Below are positions 32,936 to 42,585 of a DNA stretch of 64,000 nucleotides, piece by piece. The stretch's first letter is position 1, and the number at the start of each line of letters is the position of its first letter. The stretch comes from an uncultured Ruminococcus sp. (GTDB taxonomy: Bacteria; Bacillota; Clostridia; Oscillospirales; Ruminococcaceae). Position numbers and translations under genes: made by a program. The stretch lies in NCBI GenBank assembly GCA_910584195.1, contig CAJTYV010000010.1:1-64000 (forward strand). Direction: 5' to 3'. The notes under the pieces were generated by a model that worked only from the letters and a program-made list of their open reading frames with translations, ran no database searches and had not been told where the DNA came from.

Positions 32936-35261
32936 GAAAAAAACTCCTGAAGATAAAGGTGTAATGAAGCAGCAAAACGAATCAAAAGCTGAGGATGCTG
33001 TCATTAAGGAAAAAGGTTCTTCACCGATAGAAAGAAAATGCATTTATTTCTTGATATTTATAGCTGTTGCAGCAGTGATTTACGGCGTTATGACATCTGC
33101 ATTCTCTGTATGCCATAGACATGTGTCGATTCTGACTGCATTAATTATAATTGCCGTATGCTTCGGAGGTTTTGTGCTGTCGGAGAAAATAAAAAAAGAC
33201 AGACTGAAACGGTTTTTAAAAGGAACAGCCGCAGCTTGTCTTATTGCTTTCGGCACAGAGACTCTGATTTTCAACTTTAAATCGTTTGCCAAGGGTAATA
33301 CCGAGACGGTGATCGAGGATTATTCCGCATTTACCACCAATAATACCGATAATGCCAAAATATCAGCTGAAAGCATTGAAATAACCGGAGATTCTACTCT
33401 TTATATCGAACTTAATTCAAAAGATATAAATGCTGTAGACTTTGAATTTGACGGCGAGGGAAAATCACCGTTAAAATGCTGTGCCGGAATAATTGACGGT
33501 AATTTTTCACAGGAGTACGTGGGAATTGGAGAGAAAAAAATATCTGCCGACTACGGAAAATGCAATTTTGCGTTCAGCTCCTATGAAGAACTGAAATTTT
33601 TGCGTTTGGAATTTTACGATGTATCTGCTCCTATTAAGATAACTCGGTTAAGCTTTGCAAAGGCTCTGCCGTTTGTATTTTCCGAAATACGTTTTTATGT
33701 GTTATTTCTTCTGTTGGCAGCAATTGCCGCTGTAAGAGCATTTGAGCTTTACAAGGTCGTTTATAACCGCAAAGATGTACGGCATCGCATCATAATAATT
33801 GCATTGACCGCACTGTGTTCACTTACAATGTTGTGTTTTGTTGACCCTGAGGCATCGGATATAGATTATAAAAAGAATATGGATGTAAGCTGGCAGAATC
33901 CTTATGTTCAGATGTTTGATGCATGTGAAAACGGTCGTACAAGCATAGGAATTACTCCCAGCGAAAGCCTGCTTGCAATGGAAAACCCTTATGACGCATC
34001 GCTCCGCGCGGCTCAGGGGGTTGAATGTGCATGGGACAGAGCGTACTATAAAGGCAAGTATTATTCTTATTACGGTATTGCACCGGTGCTGACGTATTAC
34101 TATCCGTACTATTTCATTAAAGGCAAGCTTCCGTCTATCAACAGCGCATGCGTGTTTTTCGGCATACTGTCGGTAATATTTATGTTTGGCGCTATAATGG
34201 CATTTGTCAGAAAATTTATAGAGAAACCGAATTTCTTGCTTTTGATAATGTGTCTGACGGCAAGCTTATTTGCTTCGGGAATATACTTTAATGTGGATTT
34301 TTCTGACATGTACGCTTTGCCGGGAATCACCGGAACATGTTATTTGATGCTATGTCTGTGGTGCGGTTTGGAAGCGTGTATACGAGAAGGCGAAAAAAAG
34401 CAGCCTATACTTTTTGTAATATGCGGACTTGCATTTTCACTTTGCCTTGCGTCAAAGCCTACAAGAGCACTGAGCGCTTTGATACTTGCGCCGATCTTCC
34501 TTGAACTGATATTCAGTAAAAAAATAAAGCTTAAAAGCAAAGTTGTTTCCGCGGCTTCATTTCTGCTTCCTGTAGCGGTCGGATGCGGAGCGTTGATGGC
34601 ATATAATAATGCGCGTTTCGACTCGCCTTTTGAGTTTGGCGCGGTTTATCAGCTTACCGTAAGCAACGTTAATGCAGGAGGCTTGAAGCTTTCTTTCCTG
34701 CCGAACGCTATACTGCATTATTTTGTACAGCCGTTAAGAATGTCGGGAAGCTTTCCGTTTGTGGAAATAAGCGGTTTGTATCTGGCAAACCGTCAGGCGT
34801 ACGTATACAGCGATTTTGCAGTTGGTGCGCTCACTGTACCGTTGATTGCGGCAGGAATGGCTGTTTTTCCGTTTCTTATGTATCATCTCAGGCGACGCAG
34901 GAGGGAAAAACTGAGATTCAATGAACTAAGCGTCCGTAAGATCACTTATATCATGATGCTGCTGTTTTCCGTATTTATCGCATTATTTAATTACTGCGTT
35001 GCAGGTATTATACTCAGCTATGTCTGCGATATTCTGCCGCTGCTGACGCTTTTGTCCGTGCTTGTTCTTCTTGATACTCAGCAGCAGACAGCGAAATGCA
35101 GAGGTGTTTCAGGAAAGGTAGTCTGTGCGTTTTCAGTTGCAGCGATGTTTACTGTGATTTTGGTAAGCTTAGAGCTTTTGTCTTTCCAGAATATAGCTCT
35201 TTTCAAGCATTTCCCAAATATACTTTATAAGCTCGAAGAATTATTATGTTTCTGGAATTAG
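32916..35261 (+). CDS. Large integral membrane protein, GT-C glycosyltransferase-like
   Basis: 781 residues. A Lys/Glu-rich cytoplasmic start leads to two or three membrane segments, an extracytoplasmic beta-rich part (about residues 125-245) and then about nine further helices. The segment WDRAYYKGKYYSYYGIAPVL resembles the periplasmic loop after the first helix of GT-C enzymes, which transfer sugar from polyprenyl donors. An Asp-containing motif near 300-320 (VDPEASDIDY) may correspond to their acidic residue. The assignment is inferred from topology and the GtrA/oxidoreductase neighbours. Its ATG overlaps the preceding gene by 20 bases. Confidence 0.65.
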   Translation: MKKKATEKKTPEDKGVMKQQNESKAEDAVIKEKGSSPIERKCIYFLIFIAVAAVIYGVMTSAFSVCHRHVSILTALIIIAVCFGGFVLSEKIKKDRLKRFLKGTAAACLIAFGTETLIFNFKSFAKGNTETVIEDYSAFTTNNTDNAKISAESIEITGDSTLYIELNSKDINAVDFEFDGEGKSPLKCCAGIIDGNFSQEYVGIGEKKISADYGKCNFAFSSYEELKFLRLEFYDVSAPIKITRLSFAKALPFVFSEIRFYVLFLLLAAIAAVRAFELYKVVYNRKDVRHRIIIIALTALCSLTMLCFVDPEASDIDYKKNMDVSWQNPYVQMFDACENGRTSIGITPSESLLAMENPYDASLRAAQGVECAWDRAYYKGKYYSYYGIAPVLTYYYPYYFIKGKLPSINSACVFFGILSVIFMFGAIMAFVRKFIEKPNFLLLIMCLTASLFASGIYFNVDFSDMYALPGITGTCYLMLCLWCGLEACIREGEKKQPILFVICGLAFSLCLASKPTRALSALILAPIFLELIFSKKIKLKSKVVSAASFLLPVAVGCGALMAYNNARFDSPFEFGAVYQLTVSNVNAGGLKLSFLPNAILHYFVQPLRMSGSFPFVEISGLYLANRQAYVYSDFAVGALTVPLIAAGMAVFPFLMYHLRRRRREKLRFNELSVRKITYIMMLLFSVFIALFNYCVAGIILSYVCDILPLLTLLSVLVLLDTQQQTAKCRGVSGKVVCAFSVAAMFTVILVSLELLSFQNIALFKHFPNILYKLEELLCFWN

Positions 35262-35279
35262 CATAAAATTTATAAAAAA

Positions 35280-35320
35280 CAGGCTGATGTCACATATTTC
35301 ATGACATCAGCCTGTTCTGT
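35280..35320. terminator. Bidirectional terminator
   Basis: Perfect 13-base stem CAGGCTGATGTCA / TGACATCAGCCTG. On the minus strand T6 follows, and a weaker T-rich tail lies on the plus strand. It serves the two convergent operons. Confidence 0.88.
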
Positions 35321-35374
35321 AAATTTAAGGCAATACTGAATAAAGCTGTCAGGAGTGCTTTGTTCGGTGTTGTT

Positions 35375-36895
35375 TTAACTTAAATCGAATGTTTTGAGTT
35401 TTTCATAAAGAATAATTGATGGAACATTCATATAATTGAGGAAATTTTTATTGTTTCCGAAAGCTGTTTTGTAGTTAGCGTCATATGCTGATGTTTCGTC
35501 AATTACTCCTTCTTCCAGTGCATAAAGAACAGCATCGTTGGACATTGAACATATCTGACTGCAATCGAGTTCATTAATATTGCCCGAATTGTACATTTCG
35601 ACATTATACTTTGCAATGATATAATCGGGACTGCAAAAGCATAGTACGGCAAACATTACAGTAAAAATACCCGAAGTCCACGCCGCAAAATTCATTTCAA
35701 ACTTAAATTGTTTTATAATAATAAGGACAAAGATAAGTGCGCATAAAGCCATGAACCACATAGTATAAAATCTAAGACGAGTAAGCCCGAATTCAGATAT
35801 ATACATAACCATTTTACTGACTGCAACTGCAATGAGTATTAAAGTTGAAACAGCAAGAGAGGTTGAGTAGAACTTTAAAGCGGCAGGTTTGGATTTTCCG
35901 CTTTTCTGTGCAAGCAAACTGATAAAACAGATCACGAATAAATTTATTACCGTAACGCCGCAAAGTTCGAAGAATCCTCTTCTTGCGTATTCGGAATAGC
36001 TGTATCCGTCCGGAAGATTTCCTGAAAATGCAGACAGAAAGTAGCTTCCCTGAGATATAAAGAACATAATATATAGAATCAGAAGGGGGGTAACAGCAGT
36101 ATAAAGAATTATATTTGGTATTACATTTGCACCGTTCAGCGTGTATTCACATAAATTTTTGTCGAGAACATTAAGAGAATCACGCTTGCAGTTGGCGTAA
36201 AGCATACCGTAAAGGTAAAGTCCGCAGGGAATTGATACAAGAAAATGACAGAAAACTCTTATACTGTCAGAGGAGAGTATATTTGAGGTAATGTTTGTGA
36301 AGAAATTTGCCATACCTTTATCAGCAGAAATAAGCAGGATCGCAACGAGTACCGTTACAGGCAGAGAAAGCAGAAGACCGCATACGATATATTTGATATT
36401 TCCGGCAGATCTTGAATTCCCAATGACTTCTTTAGCGGCATTAGCTTCGGCGCCGAAATGTGAAAAAGGGAATTCAAAAACAGCTTTTATCATTGCAAAA
36501 GGCAGATACTGTTCTATATTTTTCTTTTCTTCCGAGGCTGAGTAAACGAAATACGCCCCCGCCAAGAACAAGAATACTCCGACAAGAAATTTTATAAAGC
36601 CATTGTCTGTGAGTGAAAATACGCATGAAAAAAGATAAAGAACAGCCGCTGTTATTTTATTGTGAGCAGTTAATTTGCATTCGTGTTTTTTTAAAAAAAT
36701 TATAGAGGCTGTGATTATTATTATATTCACAGCGGTAGTAAAAAATCCGGCAGGGTTGAATACTTCAAATTCCACATAAAGAAATGCAAGGAGAGCAATA
36801 AAGAAAGCATAGATTTTTTCGATTTTGGTAAATTTTGTGCGCTGCATTTCTGCTGCGGTATTTTCGTTTAAAGTTGTTTCAAGCGATTCAGGCAT
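35375..36895 (-). CDS. DUF4153/DUF4173-like integral membrane protein
   Basis: 506 residues from ATG 36895, which has AAGGAG 9 bases upstream; the GTG at 36904 is inside that site. About 12 membrane helices with the DUF4153/4173-type central region (FFELCGVTVINLFVICFISL; GMLYANCKRDS). The C-terminal ~70 residues are extracytoplasmic or soluble and list as DYIIAKYNVEMYNSGNINEL, a feature of this family. Function unknown. It is the last gene of a DUF2975, Xre, DUF4153 set common in Firmicutes. Confidence 0.75.
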   Translation of the reverse strand: MPESLETTLNENTAAEMQRTKFTKIEKIYAFFIALLAFLYVEFEVFNPAGFFTTAVNIIIITASIIFLKKHECKLTAHNKITAAVLYLFSCVFSLTDNGFIKFLVGVFLFLAGAYFVYSASEEKKNIEQYLPFAMIKAVFEFPFSHFGAEANAAKEVIGNSRSAGNIKYIVCGLLLSLPVTVLVAILLISADKGMANFFTNITSNILSSDSIRVFCHFLVSIPCGLYLYGMLYANCKRDSLNVLDKNLCEYTLNGANVIPNIILYTAVTPLLILYIMFFISQGSYFLSAFSGNLPDGYSYSEYARRGFFELCGVTVINLFVICFISLLAQKSGKSKPAALKFYSTSLAVSTLILIAVAVSKMVMYISEFGLTRLRFYTMWFMALCALIFVLIIIKQFKFEMNFAAWTSGIFTVMFAVLCFCSPDYIIAKYNVEMYNSGNINELDCSQICSMSNDAVLYALEEGVIDETSAYDANYKTAFGNNKNFLNYMNVPSIILYEKLKTFDLS

Positions 36896-36925
36896 AAAGA
36901 ACACTCCTTCAAATTTATGTTCTTA

Positions 36926-37129
36926 TCATTTTCTGAATTCAAGAATATCTCCCGGTTGGCAGTCGAGTATTTCGCAGATTTTCTCCAGAGTTGAGAAGCG
37001 GACGGCTTTAGCCTTGCCTGTTTTCAGAATCGAAAGATTTGCCGTAGTGATTCCTATTTTTTCGGCAAGTTCCTGTGAGGACATTTTCCGAACAGCCATC
37101 ATAACGTCAAGGTTTACAATAATCGGCAT
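36926..37129 (-). CDS. Xre-family helix-turn-helix regulator (YozG-like)
   Basis: 67 residues from ATG 37129; the ATG at 37144 overlaps the previous gene's stop and its codons contain the AGGAGG ribosome site. A single HTH domain fills the protein (MSSQELAEKIGITTANLSIL, then FSTLEKICEILDCQPGDILE). It probably acts as a regulator of its own operon, which encodes two membrane proteins. Confidence 0.9.
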   Translation of the reverse strand: MPIIVNLDVMMAVRKMSSQELAEKIGITTANLSILKTGKAKAVRFSTLEKICEILDCQPGDILEFRK

Positions 37130-37140
37130 ATCGGACCTCC

Positions 37141-37599
37141 TCATATTGTAAAGTCATTTTCGGACTTGATCTTAACAGCTTTTTCAAAAACGTTTTTGAG
37201 AACGCGTAGGATAAGTCCAAGCATAGCGGCAAAAAGCGCAGGCAAAATGAAAATGATTCGCCACAAAGCCATAACTGCGAATGAACATGCAGCTAACATG
37301 CACATCCATGAAATACTTCTCAGACAAGAAACGTTTTCTTTGATAAAAACGTTTTCTCTTCCGATATTGACGAGCAGCCTGTTCAATGACCAGAGAGCGA
37401 TAAATCCGAATAACTCCGCCGTATACAATCCAACGCACATAGGGATAAATATGCTTCCTTTTAAAAGACCTACAGCAGCCGACGCAGATTCGTAGTACTT
37501 CACTAATGCCGGCACGAAGAACGTGAGTATAAGAAATACACCTCCGGCAGCAAATGTCAGGATTCTTGATAAGAACAGTGATTTAGTTTTAGTCCACAT
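37141..37599 (-). CDS. DUF2975 family membrane protein
   Basis: 152 residues from ATG 37599 (AAAGGAG 9 bases upstream). Four membrane helices with the DUF2975 pattern. DUF2975 genes are typically followed, as here, by a small Xre regulator (yoaS-yozG arrangement in Bacillus), and its stop overlaps the next reading frame by ATGA. Function unknown. Confidence 0.85.
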   Translation of the reverse strand: MWTKTKSLFLSRILTFAAGGVFLILTFFVPALVKYYESASAAVGLLKGSIFIPMCVGLYTAELFGFIALWSLNRLLVNIGRENVFIKENVSCLRSISWMCMLAACSFAVMALWRIIFILPALFAAMLGLILRVLKNVFEKAVKIKSENDFTI

Positions 37600-37629
37600 A
37601 AAATAGAGCTCCTTTATGTTTCTGAGTAT

Positions 37630-37658
37630 AGTATAGCACACAATTTACCATTTGTCAA
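37630..37658 (-). promoter_or_regulatory. Promoter of the DUF2975 operon
   Basis: On the minus strand TTGACA (37658-37653) and TATACT (37635-37630) with a 17-base spacer. Confidence 0.85.
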
Positions 37659-37697
37659 TACTTAAATATCGAAAAACAATAATTTTTTTCTGTTTTA

Positions 37698-37727
37698 TAA
37701 AATGCCGCACTATACTGTGCGGCATTT
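37698..37727 (-). terminator. Terminator downstream of aroF
   Basis: AAATGCCGCAC / GTGCGGCATTT perfect 11-base stem. On the minus strand TTTTATAAAA follows. Confidence 0.8.
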
Positions 37728-37740
37728 GTCATAAATATCA

Positions 37741-37760
37741 GACTTACTCGGAAACTAATT
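37741..37760. repeat. Solo sequence resembling the terminal repeat of the 6772-6930 element
   Basis: GACTTACTCGGAAACTAATT matches 16 of 20 positions of the terminal repeat at 6772-6791, including the 12-base run CTCGGAAACTAA. No partner repeat or TA flank was found. Confidence 0.4.
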
Positions 37761-37795
37761 GATGTAGAATAATACGTGCATTGCGCAATGTTGTC

Positions 37796-38824
37796 TTAAA
37801 GAAGCTCAGCAATGTCAAGCACAAGTCTTTCGGATTTTTCCCATCCGAGACATGGGTCAGTAATTGACTTTCCGTAGATAGATTCTCCGATTTTTTGACA
37901 GCCGTCCTCAATATAGCTTTCTATCATAAGACCCTTGACAAGCTTATTAATATCGGAGCTGTGGCGCATGCTGTGGAGTATTTCCTTAGCAATACGTATC
38001 TGTTCGAGGTATTGTTTTCCTGAGTTGGAGTGATTTGTGTCAACTATAAGAGCAGGATTCAGCAGATTTTTTTCGCTGTAGACCTGTGCAAGACGGTAAA
38101 GATCCTCGTAGTGATAGTTGGGGAAGGACTGACCTCTGTCGTTTACGTAGCCTCTGAGAATAGCGTGAGCATAAGGATTTCCGTCGCTTTTAGCTTCGGA
38201 AGCACGGTAGATAAATGCGTGTGGGTGCTGAGCTGCCGTAATTGCATTCATCATAACGGAAATATCGCCGCTTGTAGGATTTTTCATGCCGACAGGGATA
38301 GAAACTCCGCTTGAAACAAGGCGGTGCTGCTGATTTTCTACCGAACGTGCGCCAATGGCAACGTATGCGAGAATGTCGTCGAGGTAGCTGTAGTTTTCGG
38401 GATAGAGCATTTCGTCCGCAGCGGTAAAGCCTGTTTCTGCAAGAGCCTTGATGTGAAGATTGCGGACAGCCGCAATTCCGCTTGAAAGGTCCGGCATGCC
38501 TGTTGGATTTGGCTGGTGAAGCATGCCTTTGTATCCGTCTCCGGTTGTGCGCGGTTTACCTGTATAGATTCTGGGGATAATGAAAATTTTATCTTTGACC
38601 TTTTCCTGAAGCTCACGGAGACGTGTGATATAATCGAGAACAGGTTCTTCCGTATCTGCTGAGCAAGGACCTATAATAAGGAGAAATTTATCGGAATCTC
38701 CGCGGAATATAGCTTTTACTTCCTCATCACGGCGAAATTTAATCTCCGCAAGTTCGGGAGAGATAGGATAGTTTTCCTTGATCTCGGATGGTCTGGGAAG
38801 TTCCCGTATTAATTTCATTGGCAT
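37796..38824 (-). CDS. aroF: 3-deoxy-7-phosphoheptulonate (DAHP) synthase, class I
   Basis: 342 residues, the usual length of the AroF/G/H type. It joins phosphoenolpyruvate and erythrose-4-phosphate in the first step of the shikimate pathway. Motifs: IGPCSADTEEPVLDYITRL, PRTTGDGYKGMLHQPNP, ENQQHRLVSSGVSIPVGMKN and DTNHSNSGKQY. Which aromatic amino acid inhibits it cannot be read. It is downstream of aroC, 15 bases apart, on one transcript. ATG 38824 has AAAGGA about 10 bases upstream; a second ATG two codons later is possible. Confidence 0.95.
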   Translation of the reverse strand: MPMKLIRELPRPSEIKENYPISPELAEIKFRRDEEVKAIFRGDSDKFLLIIGPCSADTEEPVLDYITRLRELQEKVKDKIFIIPRIYTGKPRTTGDGYKGMLHQPNPTGMPDLSSGIAAVRNLHIKALAETGFTAADEMLYPENYSYLDDILAYVAIGARSVENQQHRLVSSGVSIPVGMKNPTSGDISVMMNAITAAQHPHAFIYRASEAKSDGNPYAHAILRGYVNDRGQSFPNYHYEDLYRLAQVYSEKNLLNPALIVDTNHSNSGKQYLEQIRIAKEILHSMRHSSDINKLVKGLMIESYIEDGCQKIGESIYGKSITDPCLGWEKSERLVLDIAELL

Positions 38825-38839
38825 AATACATCAATCCTT

Positions 38840-39925
38840 TTACTTATTAATATTTCCATATCGGAGCACGATCTGATCCAAAAGAACGAGAGCCGTAATG
38901 CTGTCCGCCACTACTCTTGCACGGTGAACGATAGCAGGATCATGCCTGCCTTTTATCTGCAATGTAGTATTTTCGCCGTTTGTGAGGTCGACTGTCTGCT
39001 GTTCCTTATAAATAGACGGCGTAGGTTTAACGGCGCAGCGGAATACGATAGGCATACCGTTGGTTATGCCGCCGAGAATACCGCCGCAGTTGTTGGTATC
39101 CGTAATTACTTTATTATCGACATTTCTGAAAGGGTCGTTAGCCTGACTGCCTCTCATTTCGGCGTATCTGAATCCTGCGCCGAATTCAACGCCTTTTACG
39201 GCAGGAATGCTGAAAAGTGCGTGGGAGAGAACGCTTTCCACAGTATCAAACCATGGTTCGCCGATTCCGGCAGGCATACCGTATACGGCAGTTTCAAGTA
39301 TTCCGCCAACAGAGTCGCCGTCGGCTTTGGCAGCCATGATAGCGGCTTTCATTTTTTCTTCGGCGGAGGGTTCGAGAACCGCAAATTCCTTGTCGTTCAG
39401 CAAGCCGATGTCCGTTTGAATGTCGTCAAATTCCCTGTCGTAAACTCCGCCGCATGAGAGAATATGAGTTCCTATGATAATTCCGTTCGCTTTAAGTGCA
39501 GAGAGCGCCACAGCTCCGGCAGCGACAATTCCGGCGGTGATGCGTCCGGAGAAGTGTCCGCCGCCTCGAAAATCCTGAGAACCTCCGTATTTTACGTTTG
39601 CCGTAAGATCGGCATGACCGGGACGTGCTTTATATGCGAGTTCGCCGTAATCACGGCTTCGCGTATCCTGATTTTCTATTATGAATGTGATTGGCGTACC
39701 GGTGGTTTTACCGTTGAAAACTCCGCTGACGATTTTGACTTCGTCAGCTTCTTTACGTGCTGTTGAAATAGCTCCCACAGATTTTCGCAGGGACATTTGC
39801 TGTGCGATAAAGTTCTCGTCAACAGGAATACCTGCAGGCATACCGTCAAGAACAGCTCCGATAGCATTTCCGTGGCTTTCTCCGAAAAGAGTGACTGCAA
39901 TGCTGTTTCCGAAAGTGTTTTTCAA
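38840..39925 (-). CDS. aroC: Chorismate synthase
   Basis: 361 residues. Signature motifs are the N-terminal GESHGNAIGAVLDGMPAGIP, GHADLTANVKYGGSQDFRGG, and FRCAVKPTPSIYKEQQTVD near the C-terminus. It makes chorismate from EPSP with reduced FMN, feeding the trp genes just upstream. ATG 39925 has a GAGGTG ribosome site. It is led by its own promoter in the gap after trpA. Confidence 0.97.
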   Translation of the reverse strand: MKNTFGNSIAVTLFGESHGNAIGAVLDGMPAGIPVDENFIAQQMSLRKSVGAISTARKEADEVKIVSGVFNGKTTGTPITFIIENQDTRSRDYGELAYKARPGHADLTANVKYGGSQDFRGGGHFSGRITAGIVAAGAVALSALKANGIIIGTHILSCGGVYDREFDDIQTDIGLLNDKEFAVLEPSAEEKMKAAIMAAKADGDSVGGILETAVYGMPAGIGEPWFDTVESVLSHALFSIPAVKGVEFGAGFRYAEMRGSQANDPFRNVDNKVITDTNNCGGILGGITNGMPIVFRCAVKPTPSIYKEQQTVDLTNGENTTLQIKGRHDPAIVHRARVVADSITALVLLDQIVLRYGNINK

Positions 39926-39976
39926 TCTGTTTCACCTCTGTAGAATTTCTCGCTCCCGAGAAAGTTTATAATAAAG

Positions 39977-40005
39977 AGTATATCATATTATTTTTATAAT
40001 GTCAA
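39977..40005 (-). promoter_or_regulatory. Promoter of aroC-aroF
   Basis: On the minus strand TTGACA (40005-40000) and TATACT (39982-39977) with a 17-base spacer, directly after trpA. A small TTCTC/GAGAA hairpin is in the leader. No terminator separates trpA from this promoter, so readthrough is possible. Confidence 0.8.
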
Positions 40006-40014
40006 CCGCAGTAT

Positions 40015-40788
40015 TTACGTTGAAATTGCTTCTTTCATTAATCTTATATATTCGCCAACATAATAAGGGGAGTCTTTTCCGTATTGTTCGATAATTTTTA
40101 TTATAGCCGAGCCAACGATAACGCCGTCCGAAACAGCCGCCATTTTCTGAGCCTGACGCGGTTCGGAAATACCGAATCCCACAGCGCACGGAACATCCGT
40201 GTTCTGACGGATAATATCGACAATGCGGCTTATATCGGTGTTTATTTCGCTTCTAACGCCTGTAACTCCCAGACTTGAGACGATGTAAATAAATCCCTCG
40301 GCGTCTTTGGCGATCATAGCCGCTCTGTCCTCAGAGGTAGGAGCAATAAGAGAGATCATATCTATACCGTATTTTTTTGAGACTTCGGCAAACTCTCCCT
40401 TTTCCTCATAAGGAAGATCCGGAAGTATGATGCCGTCAATACCTGATTCCTTGCAGCGTGACATAAAACGTTCACCGCCGTATGAGAAAACAACGTTGGC
40501 GTATGTCATGAAAACAAGGGGAATCTTTACATCGCGGCGAAGCTCGGTCACAAAGTCAAATATTTTGTCCGTAGTTACGCCGCCAGCAAGAGCGCGTATG
40601 TTTGCTCCCTGAATAACCGGACCTTCGGCAGTCGGGTCGGAGAAAGGTATGCCGAGTTCGATAAGGTCAGCTCCTGCATCAACTGCCGCACGAACCACTT
40701 TAGCGGTCGTTTCGAGATCGGGATCGCCGCAGGTAATGAAAGGGATAAACGCTTTGCCGTTTTCAAATGCTTTTCTTATATTACTCAT
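40015..40788 (-). CDS. trpA: Tryptophan synthase alpha chain
   Basis: 257 residues. It cleaves indole-3-glycerol phosphate to indole and glyceraldehyde-3-phosphate. Motifs: FIPFITCGDPDLETT at the N-terminus, LIELGIPFSDPTAEGPVIQ with the catalytic Asp, IILPDLPYEE, and the phosphate loop VGFGISEPRQA. Overlaps trpB by 8 bases. Confidence 0.97.
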   Translation of the reverse strand: MSNIRKAFENGKAFIPFITCGDPDLETTAKVVRAAVDAGADLIELGIPFSDPTAEGPVIQGANIRALAGGVTTDKIFDFVTELRRDVKIPLVFMTYANVVFSYGGERFMSRCKESGIDGIILPDLPYEEKGEFAEVSKKYGIDMISLIAPTSEDRAAMIAKDAEGFIYIVSSLGVTGVRSEINTDISRIVDIIRQNTDVPCAVGFGISEPRQAQKMAAVSDGVIVGSAIIKIIEQYGKDSPYYVGEYIRLMKEAIST

Positions 40789-41968
40789 AAATATCCTCCC
40801 CTCTGTAACGTGCGATCGCTGCGCAGTCCTTATCTCCTCTGCCCGAAATGGTAATAATTATTATTTTTTCTTTATCCATAGTCGGAGCAAGCTTCATAGC
40901 ATAGGCAACTGCGTGCGCAGATTCGATTGCGGGAATTATGCCTTCAACTCTTGAAAGATACTCGAAAGCGTTTACTGCTTCATCGTCTGTCACGGGTACA
41001 TATTCCGCGCGTCCGATGTCATGGAGATGCGCGTGTTCAGGACCTACTCCGGGGTAATCGAGTCCAGCCGAAATAGAGTATACGGGAGCTATCTGACCGT
41101 ATTCGTCCTGACAGAAATAAGACTTCATGCCGTGGAAGATACCGATTCTTCCCGTATTAACAGTTGCAGCCGTTTCAAAAGTATCTATACCTCTGCCGGC
41201 AGCCTCGCAGCCTATAAGACGTACGGATTCGTCCGGAATGTAGTGATAAAAGCTTCCTATAGCATTTGAGCCTCCGCCTACGCAGGCAATAACAGCATCA
41301 GGAAGTCTGCCCTCTTTATCGAGTATCTGTTGTCTCGATTCACGGGAAATAACTGCCTGAAAATCGCGCACAATTGTCGGAAACGGGTGCGGTCCCATAA
41401 CAGAGCCGAGACAGTAGTGCGTATCGCTGATACGCTTGGTCCATTCGCGCATAGCCTCGGAAACGGCGTCTTTGAGAGTAGCCGTACCTGTAGTGACCGG
41501 AATGACATCAGAGCCGAGGAGCTTCATTCGGTAAACGTTCAGAGCCTGACGTTTGGTATCCTCCTCGCCCATGAATACAACGCATTCCATGCCGAGCAGC
41601 GCGGCGGCAGTAGCAGTTGCAACACCGTGCTGACCTGCGCCTGTTTCGGCTATAAGACGTGTTTTGCCCATTTTCTTGGCAAGGAGAGCCTGCCCGAGAA
41701 CGTTGTTTATCTTGTGAGAGCCTGTATGGTTGAGATCCTCGCGCTTGAGGTATATTTTCGCACCGCCGAGTTCTTTTGTAAGCTTTTCGGCGTAATAAAG
41801 CAGAGAAGGTCTGCCTGCATATTCGTTGAAAAGCTGAGTAAGTTCCCTGTTAAATTCAAGGTCATTCTTATAATATTCATAAGCTTTTTCAAGCTCGTTT
41901 ATGGCGTTCATAAGCGTTTCAGGGATATACTGTCCGCCGTGAACGCCAAAACGTCCTTTTGATTCCAT
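40781..41968 (-). CDS. trpB: Tryptophan synthase beta chain
   Basis: 395 residues, PLP-dependent condensation of indole with serine. The PLP lysine is in LNHTGSHKINNVLGQALLAK. Also seen are AETGAGQHGVATATAAAL, the Gly-rich phosphate site VGGGSNAIG, and a C-terminal ISGRGDKD. N-terminus GRFGVHGGQYIPETL is typical of the TrpB1 group. It lies between trpF and trpA. Confidence 0.98.
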   Translation of the reverse strand: MESKGRFGVHGGQYIPETLMNAINELEKAYEYYKNDLEFNRELTQLFNEYAGRPSLLYYAEKLTKELGGAKIYLKREDLNHTGSHKINNVLGQALLAKKMGKTRLIAETGAGQHGVATATAAALLGMECVVFMGEEDTKRQALNVYRMKLLGSDVIPVTTGTATLKDAVSEAMREWTKRISDTHYCLGSVMGPHPFPTIVRDFQAVISRESRQQILDKEGRLPDAVIACVGGGSNAIGSFYHYIPDESVRLIGCEAAGRGIDTFETAATVNTGRIGIFHGMKSYFCQDEYGQIAPVYSISAGLDYPGVGPEHAHLHDIGRAEYVPVTDDEAVNAFEYLSRVEGIIPAIESAHAVAYAMKLAPTMDKEKIIIITISGRGDKDCAAIARYRGEDIYE

Positions 41969-41982
41969 ATAAATCTGTCCTT

Positions 41983-42585
41983 TCAGTAAATTGAATCCAT
42001 AAATTCTTTCATTTTATAAAAGTCCTTAACTCCGTTGGTTTCGATACCCGAACTGACATCGACAGCATAGGGAGCGAGTTTTTTTACAGCGTTGAGGGCA
42101 TTATTTTTATCGAGACCGCCGGCTAAGAAGTAATTCCGTTTCATTCCTCTTATAAGGGTGTGATCGAATTGCATTCCGCCGCCCATTCCTGAATCGAGGA
42201 GAACAAGATCGGCAGGAGAATCGTTGGCAAGCTCAATATCCTTTTCGGAGCGGACTATAAACGCTTTTATAACACAAATATTCTCTTTTTGAAGCTGGAC
42301 GATGCAGTCCTCATTTTCGTTTCCGTGGAGTTGAACGGCTTTTATTATACCGCAGTTTACGAGGTATATGATGTTTTCGGTCGGTTCGTCAACGAAAACG
42401 CCCACAGGAACGATTCTTTTATCAAGAAGCTTGGTAAGCTCCGCGGCTTTTTCGGGAGTAATGAAGCGTTTGCTTTTTTTGGCGAAAACATAGCCGATAT
42501 AGTCGGGCAGGAGCTTGTTGACGTACTCGATATCGACTGTTCTTCTTATGCCGCACATTTTTACCTTTGTAACGGCATGATTCAT
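41983..42585 (-). CDS. trpF: Phosphoribosylanthranilate isomerase
   Basis: 200 residues, a single beta/alpha barrel. The N-terminal KVKMCGIRR holds the catalytic Cys, and VGVFVDEP, VQLHGNE and FLAGGLDKNNA are family motifs. The DLVLLDSGMGGG segment corresponds to the usual D..GGTG loop. The start ATG overlaps the trpC stop (ATGA at 42582-42585). Confidence 0.95.
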   Translation of the reverse strand: MNHAVTKVKMCGIRRTVDIEYVNKLLPDYIGYVFAKKSKRFITPEKAAELTKLLDKRIVPVGVFVDEPTENIIYLVNCGIIKAVQLHGNENEDCIVQLQKENICVIKAFIVRSEKDIELANDSPADLVLLDSGMGGGMQFDHTLIRGMKRNYFLAGGLDKNNALNAVKKLAPYAVDVSSGIETNGVKDFYKMKEFMDSIY

